IMG/VR virus record: IMGVR_UViG_3300025086_000099
Span: 1-36,753 of that record
DNA: 36,753 bases
Strand: one strand, 5' to 3'
DNA from: a virus
Position numbers and translations under genes: made by a program. This document shows, in pieces, positions 5,946 through 13,996 of this stretch. Under the pieces are notes generated by a model. It had not been told where the DNA came from. It saw only the letters and a program-made list of their open reading frames with translations, and ran no database searches. Position 1 is the stretch's first letter; each line of letters starts with the position of its first letter.

Positions 5946-6122
5946 ATGAAACAAGAAGACAACGATCAGTATGACCTTACTGAACTAGAGAATGATGAAG
6001 TCATTAGAAAACTTCTTAATATCTCAATGAGTAGTAGTGACTATTACTCTATGCCTGAGTTTAGAGCAAAACATTTTGTTGTTTTAACTAGACTTCAAAA
6101 ACTTTATAACGAAGGCGAATGA
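5946..6122 (+). CDS. Small acidic early protein
   Basis: Encodes 58 residues with an acidic N-terminus (QEDNDQYDLTELENDE) and a more basic C-terminus (AKHFVVLTRLQKLY). It has a good Shine-Dalgarno sequence, AAAGGAGA at 5932-5939, about 7 bases before the ATG. Its stop overlaps the next start (ATGA), beginning a chain of four overlapped genes. Function unknown. Confidence 0.55.
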   Translation: MKQEDNDQYDLTELENDEVIRKLLNISMSSSDYYSMPEFRAKHFVVLTRLQKLYNEGE

Positions 6123-6262
6123 ATTTTATGGAAGAACTTGAAAAGGAAACTCAAGCCATGTTGAAACAAATCAACATAAGAAAAATTGAGAAAACAAACA
6201 ACGCTAAGAAGCGGATAGCTGAACTAAAAAAACTTATTAAATTCTGGGAGCAAGACTTATGA
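6119..6262 (+). CDS. Small coiled-coil-like early protein
   Basis: Encodes 47 residues, almost entirely Lys/Glu/Leu-rich helix (EELEKETQAMLKQI, AKKRIAELKKLIKF), compatible with a short coiled coil. The start lies in the ATGA overlap with the previous gene and the stop in the ATGA overlap with the next. Function unknown. Confidence 0.5.
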   Translation: MNFMEELEKETQAMLKQINIRKIEKTNNAKKRIAELKKLIKFWEQDL

Positions 6263-6420
6263 CACAAGAAAGAGATTCTTTAGAAGATAAAAAAAGGTGG
6301 GATTCTTTTTGGAATAACCCTGATTTATCTAAACGTGAAGCTTTTAGATTATGGAATACTAAACCTAATTGTTTAACAAAACAACAAAGGTTATTAATCA
6401 AAGAATTATTTTCACAATGA
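6259..6420 (+). CDS. Small early protein of unknown function
   Basis: Encodes 53 charged residues with three Trp (KKRWDSFW, FRLWNTK). It starts and ends in ATGA overlaps, so it is coupled with both neighbours. No motif recognised; it precedes the NrdR-like zinc ribbon. Confidence 0.5.
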   Translation: MTQERDSLEDKKRWDSFWNNPDLSKREAFRLWNTKPNCLTKQQRLLIKELFSQ

Positions 6421-6650
6421 AGTGTACAAAATGCGGCAGCCAGGATATAAAAGTTCGAGAAACTATTTATAGAAAGGCTGAACAGACTAAAGGCTTCCGA
6501 AACAAAAGCAGCACACCTTATGTCTATAGACGTAGGGTGTGTTCTTGTGGTCATAGATTTACCACAAGAGAATATACAATTCCTGATCTTATAGCCTTTG
6601 GCAAACAGGGTTATCTTGAAATGATAGATGACCTGATGCCTAACAAATAA
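6417..6650 (+). CDS. NrdR-like zinc-ribbon protein without the ATP-cone
   Basis: I start this gene at the ATG at 6417, inside the ATGA overlap with the previous stop, giving 77 residues that begin MKCTKCGSQDIKVRET. The ribbon is CxxC (Cys3, Cys6), then RRRVCSCGHRFTTRE (about residues 38-52). This is very close to the N-terminal zinc ribbon of the bacterial NrdR repressor, which controls ribonucleotide reductase genes. The ATP-cone that senses dATP/ATP in NrdR is missing: only about 25 residues follow. It may bind NrdR boxes or act as a decoy, or be a general phage zinc-ribbon regulator. No reductase gene is in the phage. Confidence 0.7.
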   Translation: MKCTKCGSQDIKVRETIYRKAEQTKGFRNKSSTPYVYRRRVCSCGHRFTTREYTIPDLIAFGKQGYLEMIDDLMPNK

Positions 6651-6672
6651 ACCTATTAATTAAAGAACCACC

Positions 6673-7524
6673 ATGAAAACTAAAATGCCTACACTTTCTG
6701 AAGCAACCAGGGTTGTATATAAAAGAAGGAAGAACGGAACTAAATCTGCTACTAATTTCTTGATAGGAATGAAGCATAACATCAAAGCACTTGGGGATCT
6801 ACCAGTAAATAAAATTACTAGACCCTTAGTAAATAAAATGATGGATTATCACAAAGAAAAATTAAAGAATAGTAATGCAGTTATCAATCAGAAGATGGGT
6901 TATCTTAGGGTTGTCTTATCTGAAATGGAAGAGGACGGATATATAGAAATGATAAAAATGCCAAAACCTAGACCTACAAAGAACAGTAAGGTTCATTACC
7001 TTACCGAGGATATGGAAAAAGAACTGTTAAAATATATATGGCTTAATTCTTCTTTTGAAAATATACAAACTGTTGATATTGTTACTTGTTTAATTGATTT
7101 AGGTTGCAGAGTAAATGAGTTATTAAATTTAGAAAAAAGGTTTATTGACTTTGACAATAATCAAATCAACTTCAATGAAAGAAAGAACGATCAAGCTGTA
7201 GCTGTTCCTATGACAGATAGAGTGCAAACAATAATGAAAAAATACTATAAAAAAGTAAAAGATTTTGACAAAGTTTTTAATATTAATTACACACAACTAA
7301 ATGCTGTATGGCAGAAGGCTAGGAAGGACTTAGGCTATGCCGATAAGAAGTTTTATACTATCCACCTATGCCGACATACCTGTGCATCAAGGCTAGTACA
7401 AAGAGGAGTACCGATACTGTTAGTTAAAGATTGGCTAGGGCATGAAGACATAGAGAACACCATGATATATGCTCACCTCGCACCTAAAGCACTTCATAGT
7501 GTGGTCGGAGTATTGAATGATTGA
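6673..7524 (+). CDS. int: Tyrosine recombinase / integrase
   Basis: Encodes 283 residues. The C-terminal catalytic domain has all expected residues: Arg146 (GCRVNELLNL), Lys171 (ERKND), His231 and Arg234 (HLCRHTCASR), His257 (LGH) and the Tyr266 nucleophile (MIYAHL). Residues 20-100 form the usual SAM-like core-binding domain. Such enzymes join attP to a host attB, commonly in a tRNA gene. Cyanopodoviruses such as P-SSP7 carry one at the same place, ahead of the RNA polymerase gene. The last 8 nt overlap the polymerase start. No recognisable tRNA-matching attachment site follows. The leader ends TTAAAGAACCACC, like other early genes. Confidence 0.93.
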   Translation: MKTKMPTLSEATRVVYKRRKNGTKSATNFLIGMKHNIKALGDLPVNKITRPLVNKMMDYHKEKLKNSNAVINQKMGYLRVVLSEMEEDGYIEMIKMPKPRPTKNSKVHYLTEDMEKELLKYIWLNSSFENIQTVDIVTCLIDLGCRVNELLNLEKRFIDFDNNQINFNERKNDQAVAVPMTDRVQTIMKKYYKKVKDFDKVFNINYTQLNAVWQKARKDLGYADKKFYTIHLCRHTCASRLVQRGVPILLVKDWLGHEDIENTMIYAHLAPKALHSVVGVLND

Positions 7525-9913
7525 GCCTAGCAAGAAACAACTAGAGCTAGAGCAAAGTATCTGTAGTATCTCAGCCTATAACAAGATCAGTAAACAAAAT
7601 AAAAACATAGAAAAAGGTAGAGAATCAGAGAACTATTATGCTCGCAACATCATAGAGTCAGGACTACAGAGATTAAGTAAAGCCATAGAAGAACATATAG
7701 AAGAAAGTCTAAGCGGTAAGGTTGGTGTCAAAGCTGTCTCTGCTTTGTTTCTTTCACAGTTCCCAGACGTAGATGTAGTTTCCTTTATTGCTTTCAAAGT
7801 ATTACTGGATAATGCTTCGCAACTAAAGACAACTGTTACTACTGCTTTAAAGATAGGGCAGAAGTTAGAAGACGAACTAAGGTTTACTAAGTTTGAAGAA
7901 CTAGACCCTAAACATTTTAGGAATATAAAGAAACATACCAGAGATACCAGGCATGAAAGGTATAAAAGAAATCTTTTGGTCTATCACATGAACAGTAAAG
8001 GCCATGACTTTCAGACTTGGACAAGAGGTAATAAGGTTAAGGTTGGTCTAAAGTTGATTGAGTTGGTAATGATAAAAATTAATATGGTCAGAATGATTAA
8101 TAAAAAGGTAGGTAAAACATCAGCAAGTTATGTAGTTTTTACTGAAAGGTTTATGAAGTATATAAGACAGGGTAGAACAAACAGGATAGCTGCCTTTCCT
8201 ATATATCTTCCTTGCTTAGACAAACCTCGCCCTTGGAAGTCCATTGACGAGGGTGGATATTTTACAGACAGACTAAAAGCAAAAGCTATAAAGAGTTCTA
8301 ATCGAGACTACCTAAACACACTACGAACAGAAGACTTATCAACAAGTTTGAAAGCGTTAACTCTGGCGAGTCAGACAGCCTGGGAAGTAAATCAATTTGT
8401 ATTAGAAACTCTTGAATACTGTTGGGAGGAACGAATAGAGGTTGGTTCATTAATTGATAGGGAGCTTGCAGAACTGCCAACAAAACCACTTGATATAGAT
8501 ACAAATAAAGAAGCAAGAAAAGAGTGGCGATATATGGCTTCCTTAATACATGATATGAACCATCAGAATATGGTCAAGCGGTATCAGATACTATCCATGA
8601 TTGATACAGCTAAAAGATATATTGGTGAAAAATTTTATCACGTTTATCAGTTTGATTTTACTGGTCGTATGTACCCAATGACTGCACACTTTCACCCACA
8701 AGGTAATGATATTGCAAGAGGATTACATAGGTTTCATAAAGGTGCAGAGATAAGAACTAAACAAGATTTAAACTGGCTTGCCATAGCAGGTGCTAATCAT
8801 TGGGGTATGAATAAACATACATATGAGGAAAGATTAGAGTGGGCTTATATAGAAGGTACTGATCTTGCAGAAGAAGTTTATAAAGATCCTTTGGCTAATG
8901 TTGGTATCTGGGGTAAGGCAAAAGAACCATTTCAATTCCTTGCCTGGTGTAGAGAATGGTCTGAGTTTCAAATTACAGGTTGGGGTTATATCTCTCATCA
9001 TGTTTGCTGTCTTGATGGTACAAATAATGGCTATCAACATATAGCAGGTCTTATATCAAATAAACATTTAGCTAATAAAGTAAATCTACAAAATGAAAAA
9101 CAACCACAGGATTTATATAAACAAATCCTTGATATTCTATTGCTATTACTGAAGAGTGAAGACTCTGAACAAGCTAAAGAATGGTATAAGTTAAAAGATA
9201 AATTAACAAGAAAGTTTATAAAGAAACCTGTACTTATGATTCCATATAATTCAACAACATTCGGGATAGCAAACTATATAGAAAAATATTTTGTAAATGA
9301 AAATGTTTTTATGGCAAAAAATTATAAGAACAATTTCTATCTGGCAAGCATGATAGAACAAGCAGTTAAATATGTAACCCCAGAAAGTTATGAAGTTCTA
9401 AAATATTTACGGACTACAGCTTCTTGTTTCAATAACGAGAATAAATCTATTTCCTGGCATACACCATCAGGTTTCTTTGTGCAGCAAAACTACCACAAGA
9501 ATGATATTAAAATTGTCAGAACTAAATTAAGCGATTCAAGTATGAGGTTACATCTAAACGAACCTGATAGAAGTAAAGTAGATAAACGTAAACAGTCACA
9601 AGGTTTTCCTAGTAATTATATTCATAGTCTTGATGCTGCACATTGCCACTTGAGTTTGGTTGAAGCAAGCAAGCATGGACTTACAAACTTTTGCGTTATC
9701 CATGACTGCTATGGAAGCCCTGCAAGTGAACTACAAAAATTTATTGAATGTGTAAAGCAAAGTTTTTTTAAAATTTATAGCGATAATAATTTAGATAATT
9801 TATATCAACAGACAGCAAGCCAGTTAAGTGATACCAGTAAATTACCAACAGCACTAGATATGGGAGACTATGAAATTAAAGATGTCTTGACTGCACCATA
9901 TATATTTACATAA
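7517..9913 (+). CDS. T7-type single-subunit DNA-directed RNA polymerase (gp1-like)
   Basis: Encodes 798 residues, shorter than T7 (883) mainly at the N-terminus, as in other cyanopodoviruses. It should transcribe the middle and late phage genes from phage promoters. Key residues are visible: the YQFDFTGRMYP segment (about 377-387), motif A Asp500 in LDGTNNGYQH, motif B Lys569 and Tyr577 in KKPVLMIPYNS (equivalents of T7 Lys631 and Tyr639), His703 in YIHSLDAAH, and motif C Asp730 in IHDCYGS. After Tyr577 there is Asn where T7 has Gly640. The gene overlaps the integrase by 8 nt and should be made with it. Confidence 0.95.
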   Translation: MIEPSKKQLELEQSICSISAYNKISKQNKNIEKGRESENYYARNIIESGLQRLSKAIEEHIEESLSGKVGVKAVSALFLSQFPDVDVVSFIAFKVLLDNASQLKTTVTTALKIGQKLEDELRFTKFEELDPKHFRNIKKHTRDTRHERYKRNLLVYHMNSKGHDFQTWTRGNKVKVGLKLIELVMIKINMVRMINKKVGKTSASYVVFTERFMKYIRQGRTNRIAAFPIYLPCLDKPRPWKSIDEGGYFTDRLKAKAIKSSNRDYLNTLRTEDLSTSLKALTLASQTAWEVNQFVLETLEYCWEERIEVGSLIDRELAELPTKPLDIDTNKEARKEWRYMASLIHDMNHQNMVKRYQILSMIDTAKRYIGEKFYHVYQFDFTGRMYPMTAHFHPQGNDIARGLHRFHKGAEIRTKQDLNWLAIAGANHWGMNKHTYEERLEWAYIEGTDLAEEVYKDPLANVGIWGKAKEPFQFLAWCREWSEFQITGWGYISHHVCCLDGTNNGYQHIAGLISNKHLANKVNLQNEKQPQDLYKQILDILLLLLKSEDSEQAKEWYKLKDKLTRKFIKKPVLMIPYNSTTFGIANYIEKYFVNENVFMAKNYKNNFYLASMIEQAVKYVTPESYEVLKYLRTTASCFNNENKSISWHTPSGFFVQQNYHKNDIKIVRTKLSDSSMRLHLNEPDRSKVDKRKQSQGFPSNYIHSLDAAHCHLSLVEASKHGLTNFCVIHDCYGSPASELQKFIECVKQSFFKIYSDNNLDNLYQQTASQLSDTSKLPTALDMGDYEIKDVLTAPYIFT

Positions 9914-9954
9914 CAAAAGATCAAGGTATAGTTAAGGAACGTCTTTTATAGACG
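9914..9954 (+). promoter_or_regulatory. Gap between RNA polymerase and SSB: hairpin and promoter-like sequence
   Basis: A 5-bp hairpin, CGTCT (9940-9944) with AGACG (9950-9954), is followed by the A/C-rich leader of the SSB gene. Just upstream, TATAGTTAA at 9927-9935 repeats the core of the T7-like promoter candidate at 15968-15989, so a phage promoter here is possible. T7 also has promoters right after gene 1. Weak evidence. Confidence 0.3.
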
Positions 9955-9986
9955 CAATAAAACGGAAACCAAACCAAGGTAAAAAC

Positions 9987-10643
9987 ATGGAAGAACTCAA
10001 GCCAGAGACTATTAAGATAGTCACACCTAACCCTACTAACTTTAGGTATTCATATCTTGTAACCCCTGATGAATACAAAGGTGTTAGGAAATATAAAGCA
10101 GAGTGTCTAATAAGAAAAGGCACTATGATGAAAGATGAAATGGGTAAAGAAGTAGATGCAGTAGAGCATATCTTTGAACAACTGGAAGGGTTACTTGAAA
10201 GATGGAAAGTTGCTTTGAAAGAACACTATCCAGACAGGAAGTTTAGTCTTACAAAAAACAAACATGGCGAACCATCATTACCTTACTTTCTTGAAGATGA
10301 TTACCTAGTAATCAGAACAAGCAAGAAGGCTGGTGGTGTTAAACAGAATGGTGATGTATGGACTAATCCACCTGTAACCTTTTGGGCTAATGAAGATCCC
10401 TTACGTCTTATGACAGAGGAAGAAAAGAAAGAGTATGAAAAAATTAGTCCATCTTTAGAAGGTCAAATGTCTATGAAGTGTAGTGGCTATGATGCAGGTG
10501 CTAATGGTGTCGGTATCAGATGCCAACCTTTACAAGTCATAGTAAGAAGACACGCTGAATGGACAGGCAGCCCAGACTTTGAAGCAGAAGCACAACCTAG
10601 TTATGAAGAAAAAAGAACTGCATCATCAGCAGCAGATTTCTAA
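9987..10643 (+). CDS. Single-stranded DNA-binding protein (T7 gp2.5-like)
   Basis: Encodes 218 residues against 232 in T7 gp2.5. Recognised from its place between RNA polymerase and endonuclease I, the N-terminal VTPNPTNFRYSYLVTPDEYKG region, the GDVWTNPPVTFWANEDPL segment, and an acidic C-terminal tail ending in Phe (AADF), the feature gp2.5 uses to contact the replication proteins. It coats single-stranded DNA and aids annealing. Its end overlaps the endonuclease start by about 40 nt. With no phage DNA polymerase present, its tail must contact helicase or a host polymerase. Confidence 0.85.
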   Translation: MEELKPETIKIVTPNPTNFRYSYLVTPDEYKGVRKYKAECLIRKGTMMKDEMGKEVDAVEHIFEQLEGLLERWKVALKEHYPDRKFSLTKNKHGEPSLPYFLEDDYLVIRTSKKAGGVKQNGDVWTNPPVTFWANEDPLRLMTEEEKKEYEKISPSLEGQMSMKCSGYDAGANGVGIRCQPLQVIVRRHAEWTGSPDFEAEAQPSYEEKRTASSAADF

Positions 10644-10986
10644 ATACAAAAGTAAGTTTGAAGCTGACTTTGCAGCTACACTAAACAAAAAGAAAATTGT
10701 ATTTACTTACGAAACTCTCGAAATAGATTATGAAATTACTTGCTGCTACAAGCCTGATTTTATCCTCGACAATTTTATTGTTGAAACAAAAGGGTACTTC
10801 TCAAAAGAAGATAGAAGAAAGCATCTTATCATCAAGAAGACTAGACCCGAACTAGATATTAGATTCTGTTTTCAAAACAGCAAGACTAAATTATCTAAAG
10901 CTAAAAACTCTATCTCGTATGCCAAATGGTGTACGAGACATGGGTTTCAATACTGCGATAAAACTATTCCTGATGATTGGTACTAA
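10603..10986 (+). CDS. Endonuclease I, Holliday-junction resolvase (T7 gp3-like)
   Basis: I choose the ATG at 10603 (127 residues) over the one at 10579, since T7 gp3 has only about 18 residues before its first catalytic Glu. The catalytic set matches T7 gp3: Glu in SKFEADFA, Asp in KPDFIL, and Glu and Lys in VETKGYFS. The region RKHLIIKKTRPELDIRFCF also matches the T7 pattern. The enzyme resolves branched DNA and helps degrade host DNA for nucleotides. It overlaps the SSB gene in another frame, and its stop overlaps the next ATG (TAATG). Confidence 0.9.
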   Translation: MKKKELHHQQQISKYKSKFEADFAATLNKKKIVFTYETLEIDYEITCCYKPDFILDNFIVETKGYFSKEDRRKHLIIKKTRPELDIRFCFQNSKTKLSKAKNSISYAKWCTRHGFQYCDKTIPDDWY

Positions 10987-11141
10987 TGTTTAACTACCAT
11001 TTACCTGATGATCCAAAACCAGGTGCTATTTATTTTGATCCTATTAATGAAATGTGGAGAGTCTTTAATGGTAAAACATGGGTTGATGTCAGCTTGAAAG
11101 AACACAAATGCAACTTAGATGAAGAGCCAATACAAGAGTAA
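10986..11141 (+). CDS. Small hypothetical protein between gp3 and gp4 homologues
   Basis: Encodes 51 residues. It starts in the TAATG overlap with the endonuclease stop and ends 23 nt inside the helicase gene. The pattern PDDPKPGAIYFDPINEMWRV-NGK-WVDV resembles the short beta-type repeat seen in many phage tail or accessory proteins, but no firm family can be named. T7 has the lysozyme gene 3.5 near here; this is far too short to be it. Confidence 0.55.
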   Translation: MFNYHLPDDPKPGAIYFDPINEMWRVFNGKTWVDVSLKEHKCNLDEEPIQE

Positions 11142-12726
11142 AAAGATTTGCCCTGAGTGTGGCAAAAAGAATTGTGCAGTCTTTGATGATGGACATGAAC
11201 ATTGCTTTACTATGGACTGTGGCTATACCTACTACCCAAACAAGAAAGAAAAAAAATTGACTAACATCATTCCAATAAGAAAGAAACTACCTAACTTATT
11301 AAAGGTGACACCCATAGCTCTACCTAAACGTGGAATCACTAAAGAAACTTGCGAACTATTTGGTTATGGGCAGGGAGAATATAAAGGACAACCAGTTCAA
11401 GTAGCTACTTACAAGGATCAATTCGGTAAAGATGTAGCACAGCATATAAGGTTTCAAGACAAGAAGTTTATATGGATTGGTGATATGTCAAAAGTACAAC
11501 TATGGGGTCAGCATTTATGGAGACAACATGGTAGTAATGGATCAGTCTTTGTTACCTGTTGTGAGGGAGAGATTGACTGCATGAGTGCTAGTCAAATACA
11601 GGGTAATAAGTTTCCTTGTATATCTATTCCATCAGGAGTGCAGTCAGCAGCTAAGTATCTAGCAGCAAACTATAAATGGCTTGATAATTATTGTCGTATA
11701 GTTCTTTGCTTTGATAATGATGAAGCAGGGGAGAAAGCTAGTGAGAAATGTATGGAGGTCTTGCCTAAAGGTAAGGTTGCTATTGCAAGACTAGATAGAA
11801 AAGATGTCAACGAACATCTTGTATTAAACGAAGGTGAACTTGTAAGAGATAGATTATGGAAAGCTAGACCAGTAAGACCAGACAGTTTAATTAATGCTGC
11901 TGATGCTTGGGATCTATTTAATAAAGAAACAAGCCTACCTATCTCAGACTTTCCTTATCCAAAGCTGAACGAATATACAAGAGGTTTATTTCCTAGCCAA
12001 CTGTTTACGATAGCTAGTGGTAGCGGTGCAGGTAAAAGCACTATATGTAGAGAGATGGCTTATCACTTTCTGCAACGTGACATCAAGGTAGGTTATATAG
12101 GGCTAGAAGAAACAGTACAAAGAACATTACAAGGATTAGTTGGCATAGATCTTAACTGCCCTTTACATCTAAATGACAATAGATATACAGATGAAGAGAT
12201 CAAAGCTGCATTTGATAAGCTGACATCTACAAGAAATTTATTTTTATATAACCACTTTGGTAGTCTTGATCCTGATGTATTGCTTGAACAGATAAGGTAT
12301 CTAGCAACAGTAGATAAAGTAAAGGTAGTAATACTAGATCACATATCTATAGTCATGTCTGGACTTGAGTTAGACAATGAACGAAGAGCTATAGATGTAA
12401 CCATGACAAAGCTTAGAAGCTTATGTGAATCTACAAATATAGCCTTGATAGTAGTCAGCCATCTACGCAGACCACAAGGACAAGGACATGAGGAAGGTAG
12501 AGACATATCTGTTTCTGATCTGCGAGGATCTCATAGTCTTGTTCAGTTAAGTGATATTGTTCTTGGTGCTTCACGAAACCAAGTAGGAGAAGCATACGAA
12601 AGATCAAGACTACAACTAAAGATACTTAAGTCAAGACATACTGGTATGACAGGAGAAGTAGATAGGTTATTGTACGACCAGAACACAGGTCGGTTAGTTG
12701 TTTATGAAGACACCTTTGGAGATTAA
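11119..12726 (+). CDS. Primase/helicase (T7 gp4-like)
   Basis: Encodes 535 residues (T7 gp4: 566). The zinc-binding domain has CPEC (11-14) and further Cys at 29 and 34. The TOPRIM primase core shows CCEGEIDCMS (147-156) and LCFDNDEAGE (196-205). The hexameric helicase has Walker A GSGAGKST (301-308), a catalytic Glu in GLEE (329-332), Walker B VVILDH (403-408) and the later SDLRGSH motif (466-472). It unwinds DNA and makes primers at the fork. The zinc domain means the full-length primase form is encoded. The stop at 12726 is only 2 nt from the exonuclease ATG, where T7 relatives carry the DNA polymerase. Confidence 0.95.
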   Translation: MKSQYKSKKICPECGKKNCAVFDDGHEHCFTMDCGYTYYPNKKEKKLTNIIPIRKKLPNLLKVTPIALPKRGITKETCELFGYGQGEYKGQPVQVATYKDQFGKDVAQHIRFQDKKFIWIGDMSKVQLWGQHLWRQHGSNGSVFVTCCEGEIDCMSASQIQGNKFPCISIPSGVQSAAKYLAANYKWLDNYCRIVLCFDNDEAGEKASEKCMEVLPKGKVAIARLDRKDVNEHLVLNEGELVRDRLWKARPVRPDSLINAADAWDLFNKETSLPISDFPYPKLNEYTRGLFPSQLFTIASGSGAGKSTICREMAYHFLQRDIKVGYIGLEETVQRTLQGLVGIDLNCPLHLNDNRYTDEEIKAAFDKLTSTRNLFLYNHFGSLDPDVLLEQIRYLATVDKVKVVILDHISIVMSGLELDNERRAIDVTMTKLRSLCESTNIALIVVSHLRRPQGQGHEEGRDISVSDLRGSHSLVQLSDIVLGASRNQVGEAYERSRLQLKILKSRHTGMTGEVDRLLYDQNTGRLVVYEDTFGD

Positions 12727-12728
12727 TT

Positions 12729-13463
12729 ATGACACTATTAATAGATGCTGATTGGTTGATATTCAATTCCTGTTGTGCTTGTGAACAAGACACACGTTGG
12801 AATGAATGGGAGCATACTCTTCACTCTGATGAAAGAGATATACTTAATCTGATTGAAAATAGATTAGATGTTTATAGAAGTATTGCTGATAATAACCATG
12901 ACATAGTTATGTGCTTTACTTCATACCCTACATTTCGACATGAGATATTTCCTGAGTACAAGATCAACAGAATAGGCAAACGCAAACCACTTGCACTAAA
13001 AAGTATTATCAAAGAAGTAAAACAAAGATATGAAACTGTTGCCTATGAAAACCTGGAAGGTGATGATGTATTAGGTTTGCTTGCTACCAATGGCAGATAT
13101 AAAGATCCGATTATAGTTTCAGTTGATAAGGACATGAGAACTTTACCTTGTAAGCTTATAGCTGCTGAAGAGATAGAACATATAACAAACAAGAAAGCAA
13201 CTAGACATTGGTTTGAAATGTCTCTAGCTGGTGATGCAGGTGACGGAATACTAGGCATCAAAGGTATGGGTATGGTTACAGCAAGCAAAACATTGGCTGA
13301 TACACCTGATACTAAAGAAGCACTATGGTCTAAGGTACAGGAAACATATACAAAGAAAGGTTATACAATAGCTGACGCTATCTTGAACGCAAGACTGACA
13401 AGAATATTAAGAGAAGGAGATTATAATTATCAGACAGGTGAAGTAAAACTTTGGAATCCATAA
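12729..13463 (+). CDS. 5'-3' exonuclease (T7 gp6-like, FEN family)
   Basis: Encodes 244 residues (T7 gp6: 300). The metal-binding acids of the FEN/5'-nuclease fold are visible: Asp6 and Asp8 (LIDADW), Glu110-Asp112-Asp113 (EGDD), Asp133 and Asp135 (SVDKDM), Asp169 and Asp172 (GDAGD), followed by a helix-hairpin-helix stretch (GILGIKGMGMVTASK). In T7 it removes RNA primers and degrades host DNA. It is the last gene of the replication block and is followed by a strong hairpin. It is not a DNA polymerase fragment: no palm motifs are present. Confidence 0.9.
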   Translation: MTLLIDADWLIFNSCCACEQDTRWNEWEHTLHSDERDILNLIENRLDVYRSIADNNHDIVMCFTSYPTFRHEIFPEYKINRIGKRKPLALKSIIKEVKQRYETVAYENLEGDDVLGLLATNGRYKDPIIVSVDKDMRTLPCKLIAAEEIEHITNKKATRHWFEMSLAGDAGDGILGIKGMGMVTASKTLADTPDTKEALWSKVQETYTKKGYTIADAILNARLTRILREGDYNYQTGEVKLWNP

Positions 13464-13464
13464 A

Positions 13465-13502
13465 GAAAACCCCTAGATAGAACCACTTACCTAGAGGTTT
13501 TC
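13465..13502 (+). terminator. Hairpin after the replication block
   Basis: A 12-bp stem with one mismatch: 13465-13476 (GAAAACCCCTAG) pairs with 13491-13502 (CTAGAGGTTTTC). It starts 2 bases after the exonuclease stop and is followed by TTGTTG rather than a pure U-run. Likely a terminator or mRNA 3' stabiliser. Confidence 0.55.
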
Positions 13503-13536
13503 TTGTTGCAATACAACAAGGTAACCACTCCTTGTT
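13502..13536 (+). promoter_or_regulatory. Competing-hairpin RNA module E
   Basis: CTTGTTG (13502-13508) pairs with CAACAAG (13514-13520). The overlapping AACAAGG (13515-13521) can instead pair with CCTTGTT (13530-13536). The shared segment cannot do both, the same logic as modules A-D in the early region, but here without a separate inner stem. It lies upstream of the structural block. Confidence 0.45.
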
Positions 13537-13580
13537 ATCTACACATTAACATATACTATAAGAATAGCTCTTAAATTTTT

Positions 13581-13775
13581 GTGCCTTTACCAGTTATTAC
13601 TGATGAACTTATACAAGCTTTAGATCAAGTGTTTCCTAACAGACACCCAGATCTATCGCTTTCTGATCGTGAGGTGTGGTATCGTGCAGGGCAAAGGTCT
13701 GTTGTTGATTATTTAATTGAACAACAACTTAGACAAAAAGAAACTATGTTAAGCAACAGAGTATTGGAGAATTAA
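13581..13775 (+). CDS. Small hypothetical protein, GTG start
   Basis: Encodes 64 residues from GTG. The sequence ITDELIQALDQVFP then DREVWYRAGQRSVVDYL looks like a family seen in cyanophages at this place, ahead of the portal; no function is known to me. It is the first gene after the replication-block terminator, so it probably belongs to the virion transcription unit. A promoter-like ACTATAAGAATAG occurs about 25 bases upstream, too weak to annotate separately. Confidence 0.55.
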   Translation: MPLPVITDELIQALDQVFPNRHPDLSLSDREVWYRAGQRSVVDYLIEQQLRQKETMLSNRVLEN

Positions 13776-13777
13776 CT

Positions 13778-13996
13778 ATGTGTTTTTTCGGTAGTAGTAG
13801 AAGAGAACCTGCGGTACAGAAATATAAAAGTAAAAATGATCCTGTTGTAGTTACAGGTGAACAGGAAAACATTGAAGAAACTTCTAAAAAAGTTCCAGAA
13901 GTTGCAGACAGTTTAAAAATTGTAAGTGCAAAACAAAACCCAACTCTTACGACAGCTAAAAAGCTTTCCCAAACAAAAAAGAAGACAATCATTTAG
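13778..13996 (+). CDS. Small MCFF protein 1, possible tail/virion component
   Basis: Encodes 72 residues beginning MCFF, like the next gene, with a charged, low-complexity, probably unstructured body and a Lys-rich end. Short proteins starting Met-Cys just ahead of the portal are common in marine podoviruses, and T7 gp7.3, a small tail protein, occupies this place. Homology to gp7.3 is inferred from position, not from motif. Starts 2 nt after the preceding stop. Confidence 0.5.
   Translation: MCFFGSSRREPAVQKYKSKNDPVVVTGEQENIEETSKKVPEVADSLKIVSAKQNPTLTTAKKLSQTKKKTII

Noticed and set aside
6237-6554. Minus-strand open frame of 105 codons
   Set aside because: It lies antisense to a chain of overlapping plus-strand genes with coherent starts and a zinc-ribbon product.
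10579-10602. Upstream start for the endonuclease gene
   Set aside because: The later ATG at 10603 gives an N-terminus of the usual length and less overlap with the SSB gene.
12729-13463. Remnant of a DNA polymerase
   Set aside because: The acidic motifs and helix-hairpin-helix are those of the gp6/FEN exonuclease; no polymerase palm motifs are present.
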